From contig JAEDMC010000125.1 of NCBI GenBank assembly GCA_016303225.1, positions 1 to 8,936 on the forward strand: a DNA stretch of 8,936 nucleotides. Reading direction: 5' to 3'. This stretch comes from Kiritimatiellia bacterium. GTDB taxonomy: Bacteria > Verrucomicrobiota > Kiritimatiellia > RFP12 > UBA1067. Shown piece by piece: positions 6,985 to 8,936 of the stretch (positions within the stretch are counted from its first letter, which is position 1; each line of letters starts with the position of its first letter). The notes below the pieces were generated by a model. It saw only the letters and a program-made list of their open reading frames with translations, did not search any database and had not been told where the DNA came from. Both the position numbers and the translations under genes were made by a program.

Positions 6985-8006
6985 GAAAGTTGCTTAACAC
7001 GCTTTACGTGACCAAGCCTGAGGCCTACCTGCACAAGGAAGGCGAGACGGTTGCCGTGGACATCGAGAAGAAGACGGTTCTCCGGTTGCCCATCCACACA
7101 ATCGAGGGGATTGTGACATTCGGAAACGTCATGGTTAGTCCCTACTTGTTCAACTTGTGCGCTGCGCGGGGTGTCTGCGTTTCCATGCTGAGCGAACATG
7201 GTCGCTTTCTGGCCCGTGTGGAGGGCCCCGTCTCGGGAAATGTGATGTTGAGAATGGCCCAGATGCGGGCGCATGAATCCCCTGCCCAGAAGGGGGAACT
7301 GGCACGGAACTTCGTCATAGGCAAGATTAGCAACTGCCGTACGGTGTTGCAGCGCCGGCTGCGCGATCACGGAGAAACGCCTGCGTTGAAAGAAGTGGAG
7401 GCACTGCATAAGGACGTTCTCCGCCGATTGAGGGTGTCACCCCCGGAGACGGTTCGGATCCGAGGACTCGAAGGGGAGGCTGCTGCAGCCTATTTCGGGG
7501 CTTTCAATGATCTCCTTGTGTCACAGCGGGAGGAATTCAAGATCACAACGCGGAGTCGCCGACCGCCACTTGACCCCATGAATGCACTCCTGTCCTTCCT
7601 CTATACGCTTCTGGCCCACGAATGCCGCGGAGCACTGGAGGGCGTTGGCCTGGATCCTCAAATCGGGTTCCTACACGAGCTACGCCCAGGCCGTCCAGGA
7701 CTCGCATTGGACTTGATGGAGGAGTTTCGAACAGTATTGGCCGACCGAGTGGCCCTTTCGCTCGTCAATTTGAAGCAGGTGAGTGCAAGGGACTTTACGA
7801 CAACGGACAGCGGAGCCGTGATTTTATCAGATGACGCGAGGAAGACCGTGTTGACAGTCTGGCAGAAGAGGAAGCAGGAGATCGTTCGCCATCCGTTTCT
7901 CGACGAACAGATCCCGCTGGGGCTCTTGCCGCATGCGCAGGCGCTACTCCTGGCTCGTTACCTGCGTGGGGATTTGGACGCGTACCCACCTTTCATGCTG
8001 AAGTGA
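6981..8006 (+). CDS. cas1: Cas1 integrase, type I-C
   Basis: 341 residues, the normal length for type I-C Cas1. With Cas2 it forms the complex that inserts new spacers at the leader-repeat junction by transesterification. The N-terminal beta domain spans roughly residues 1-90 and the helical catalytic domain the rest. Metal-binding residues seen are E164 in RGLEGEAAAAYF, H232 in GFLHELRPGRPGLALDL, and D244 with E247 in DLMEEFR. ATG 6981 is chosen because it gives the ATGA overlap with cas4, has GAGGTG at 6967-6972 and yields the typical start MRKLLNTLYVTKPEAYLHKE; an in-frame ATG at 6876 would add 35 residues wholly inside cas4. cas2 follows after 10 bases. No inactivating change is visible. 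Confidence 0.97.
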   Translation: MRKLLNTLYVTKPEAYLHKEGETVAVDIEKKTVLRLPIHTIEGIVTFGNVMVSPYLFNLCAARGVCVSMLSEHGRFLARVEGPVSGNVMLRMAQMRAHESPAQKGELARNFVIGKISNCRTVLQRRLRDHGETPALKEVEALHKDVLRRLRVSPPETVRIRGLEGEAAAAYFGAFNDLLVSQREEFKITTRSRRPPLDPMNALLSFLYTLLAHECRGALEGVGLDPQIGFLHELRPGRPGLALDLMEEFRTVLADRVALSLVNLKQVSARDFTTTDSGAVILSDDARKTVLTVWQKRKQEIVRHPFLDEQIPLGLLPHAQALLLARYLRGDLDAYPPFMLK

Positions 8007-8009
8007 GGT
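8004..8009 (+). promoter_or_regulatory. Ribosome binding site that decides the cas2 start
   Basis: TGAGGT overlaps the cas1 stop codon. It is one base from the ATG at 8011 but 7 bases from the in-frame ATG at 8017, favouring the latter. Confidence 0.6.
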
Positions 8010-8016
8010 CATGCCC

Positions 8017-8310
8017 ATGCTGATGCTTGTGAGCTATGATGTGAGCACGGTGAATGCGGCGGGGCGTCGTCGGTTGCACCGGGTGGCGAAGGTCTGCGAG
8101 AACTGGGGAATCCGAGTGCAGAACTCGGTGTTCGAGTGTCATGTCGATAGCTCGCAATGGGTCGTCTTGAAGAGTCAGCTCCTTTCGATCTGCGAACTGG
8201 CTACGGACAGCCTTCGCTTCTATAATCTCGGGAACAACTATACAGGGAAGACAGAGCACTACGGTGCCAGGGAGACAGTCGATCCCAAGACCGACACGTT
8301 GATCGTCTAG
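8017..8310 (+). CDS. cas2: Cas2, adaptation-complex scaffold
   Basis: 97 residues from ATG 8017 (99 if ATG 8011 is used). Cas2 is a small ferredoxin-fold protein that dimerises between two Cas1 dimers and sets the spacer length. The N-terminal strand MLMLVSYDVST with Asp8 is the family signature, followed by RRLHRVAKVCENWGIRVQNS (about 18-37), FECHVD and SLRFYNLG, and a C-terminal DTLIV typical of type I-C members. The start at 8017 is preferred for Shine-Dalgarno spacing and because family proteins begin with a very short stretch before VSYDVS. It is the last cas gene; the leader starts right after its TAG. Confidence 0.95.
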   Translation: MLMLVSYDVSTVNAAGRRRLHRVAKVCENWGIRVQNSVFECHVDSSQWVVLKSQLLSICELATDSLRFYNLGNNYTGKTEHYGARETVDPKTDTLIV

Positions 8311-8505
8311 CCGCGAACTCCGTCCGCGAACCTTGAGCTCACACGTGGCGGCAGAGAGGTTCGCGGGAAATCTCGGCCTTGTTCTTTGACTCGTCGATCG
8401 TAAAAGAAGTTTATCATCGGTCTTTGTGCGCAGATGTGATACTATATTGGCGTCTCGCGCAATGTAGATGTTGGTCGAGATGGCGGTATTTGAAAGAAAA
8501 CCGCG
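8311..8505 (+). promoter_or_regulatory. CRISPR leader with candidate array promoter
   Basis: 195 bases without a supportable gene lie between cas2 and the first repeat. The first part is GC-rich and holds a 9-bp inverted repeat, CCGCGAACC (8324-8332) with GGTTCGCGG (8358-8366), plus an extra CCGCGAAC directly after the cas2 stop (8311-8318). The second part is AT-richer, as leaders usually are, with possible promoter elements: TTGACT at 8386-8391 with TTTATC at 8410-8415 (18-base spacing), or TGTGATACT at 8435-8443 and TATATT at 8443-8448. Which one drives the array cannot be decided by eye. The position at the 5' side of the repeats, and repeats ending ATTGAAAC, agree on array transcription along the + strand and new spacers being added here. 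Confidence 0.75.
8324..8366. repeat. Inverted repeat in the leader after cas2
   Basis: CCGCGAACC (8324-8332) and GGTTCGCGG (8358-8366) are perfect 9-bp complements around 25 bases; a third, direct, copy of CCGCGAAC lies at 8311-8318. It may be a hairpin ending the cas transcript, though no T-run follows at once, or a protein-binding site. Confidence 0.5.
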
Positions 8506-8926
8506 GTCGCCCCCCACGCGGGGGCGTGAATTGAAACGCGTACTCGACCTTGACTCGGCAGTCGTTGAGGAGTCGCCCCCCACGCGGGGGCGTGAATTGA
8601 AACAGCCGGTCGTAGTCGGAGACCAGCGCGTCGATGTCGCCCCCCACGCGGGGGCGTGAATTGAAACCGGCTATTGAAAGAAGCAGGGCAAAGGCATCCT
8701 GTCGCCCCCCACGCGGGGGCGTGAATTGAAACACGGCTTCGGCGGATACGTCTACACATTCGCCGTCGCCCCCCACGCGGGGGCGTGAATTGAAACACCG
8801 GCGCCGCGCGGGCGGTCAAGACCGCCAGGTCGCCCCCCACGCGGGGGCGTGAATTGAAACTCGAGCCCGCACGGCGTCGTGCGCGCGAGGATCGGTCGCC
8901 CCCCACGCGGGGGCGTGAAGTGAAAC
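8506..8926 (+). CRISPR. Type I-C CRISPR array, 7 repeats and 6 complete spacers
   Basis: Repeats of 32 bases lie at 8506-8537, 8572-8603, 8636-8667, 8701-8732, 8765-8796, 8829-8860 and 8895-8926. They begin GTCGCCCCCCACG and end GTGAATTGAAAC, with a 7-bp stem CGCCCCC/GGGGGCG around CACGC, the pattern expected for type I-C. The first six are identical; the seventh has G for T at repeat position 26 (8920). Spacers are 34, 32, 33, 32, 32 and 34 bases (8538-8571, 8604-8635, 8668-8700, 8733-8764, 8797-8828, 8861-8894), all different. Cas5c cutting would be expected to leave an 11-base 5' handle TGAATTGAAAC. Ten bases follow the last repeat before the window ends, so the array may end here or continue. 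The reverse strand of these repeats is open in several frames but is not coding. Confidence 0.98.
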
Positions 8927-8936
8927 TCAGACTGCG

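Noticed and set aside
8412..8426. IHF-like site in the leader
   Set aside because: The match to WATCAANNNNTTR is imperfect at the key A and in the TTR half, so I do not call it.
8487..8505. Leader end resembling the repeat tail and spacer 3 (shared TTGAAAGAA)
   Set aside because: Only 9 bases match in an A-rich context; this is not enough for a degenerate repeat or a self-derived spacer.
7993..8906. Minus-strand open frames across the array (peptides such as FQFTPPRGGR and VSIHAPAWGAT repeated)
   Set aside because: They are translations of the CRISPR repeats. Such repetitive peptides are a well-known annotation artefact and no start or ribosome signal supports them.
1..8936. A novel or hybrid defence system in this window
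   Set aside because: Every gene after position 390 is a recognised type I-C component in the standard order with intact catalytic residues, and no extra gene is inserted.

Overview
The window carries one nearly complete type I-C (Dvulg) CRISPR-Cas locus, all on the + strand, preceded by the tail of an unrelated gene. Order: cas3 - cas5c - cas8c (with an internal cas11c) - cas7c - cas4 - cas1 - cas2 - leader - CRISPR array. The array runs to, or almost to, the right edge. I see no second, undescribed system; the interest lies in details of a canonical locus.

Organism: the DNA is GC-rich, Shine-Dalgarno sites are strong, and genes are tightly packed with ATGA overlaps. This fits a GC-rich, probably Gram-negative bacterium. 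Type I-C loci are widely exchanged between phyla, so the locus itself does not identify the host, and I do not assign a taxon.

Layout: 1-98 is the 3' end of a membrane-protein gene, closed by a strong hairpin terminator (112-149) with A- and T-runs on either side. Positions 150-389 hold a candidate promoter (extended -10 at 213-221), a short palindrome and two copies of a 10-base direct repeat. cas3 (390-2720), cas5c (2734-3477), cas8c (3474-5318) and cas7c (5346-6197) form the interference block with junctions of -4 to 27 bases. A 91-base GC-rich gap with hairpin potential separates it from the adaptation block cas4 (6289-6984), cas1 (6981-8006) and cas2 (8017-8310). The 195-base leader (8311-8505) is followed by seven 32-base repeats with 32-34-base spacers.

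How it works, from knowledge of the family: Cas5c cuts the array transcript in the repeats and stays on the crRNA 5' handle. Cas7c lines the spacer part as a backbone, Cas8c recognises the PAM, and Cas11c, made from an internal start in cas8c, forms the small-subunit row. Target binding recruits Cas3, which nicks, unwinds and degrades the DNA. Cas4-Cas1-Cas2 select, trim and integrate new spacers at the leader end. The catalytic residues visible in Cas3, Cas5c, Cas4 and Cas1 are intact, so the locus looks functional.
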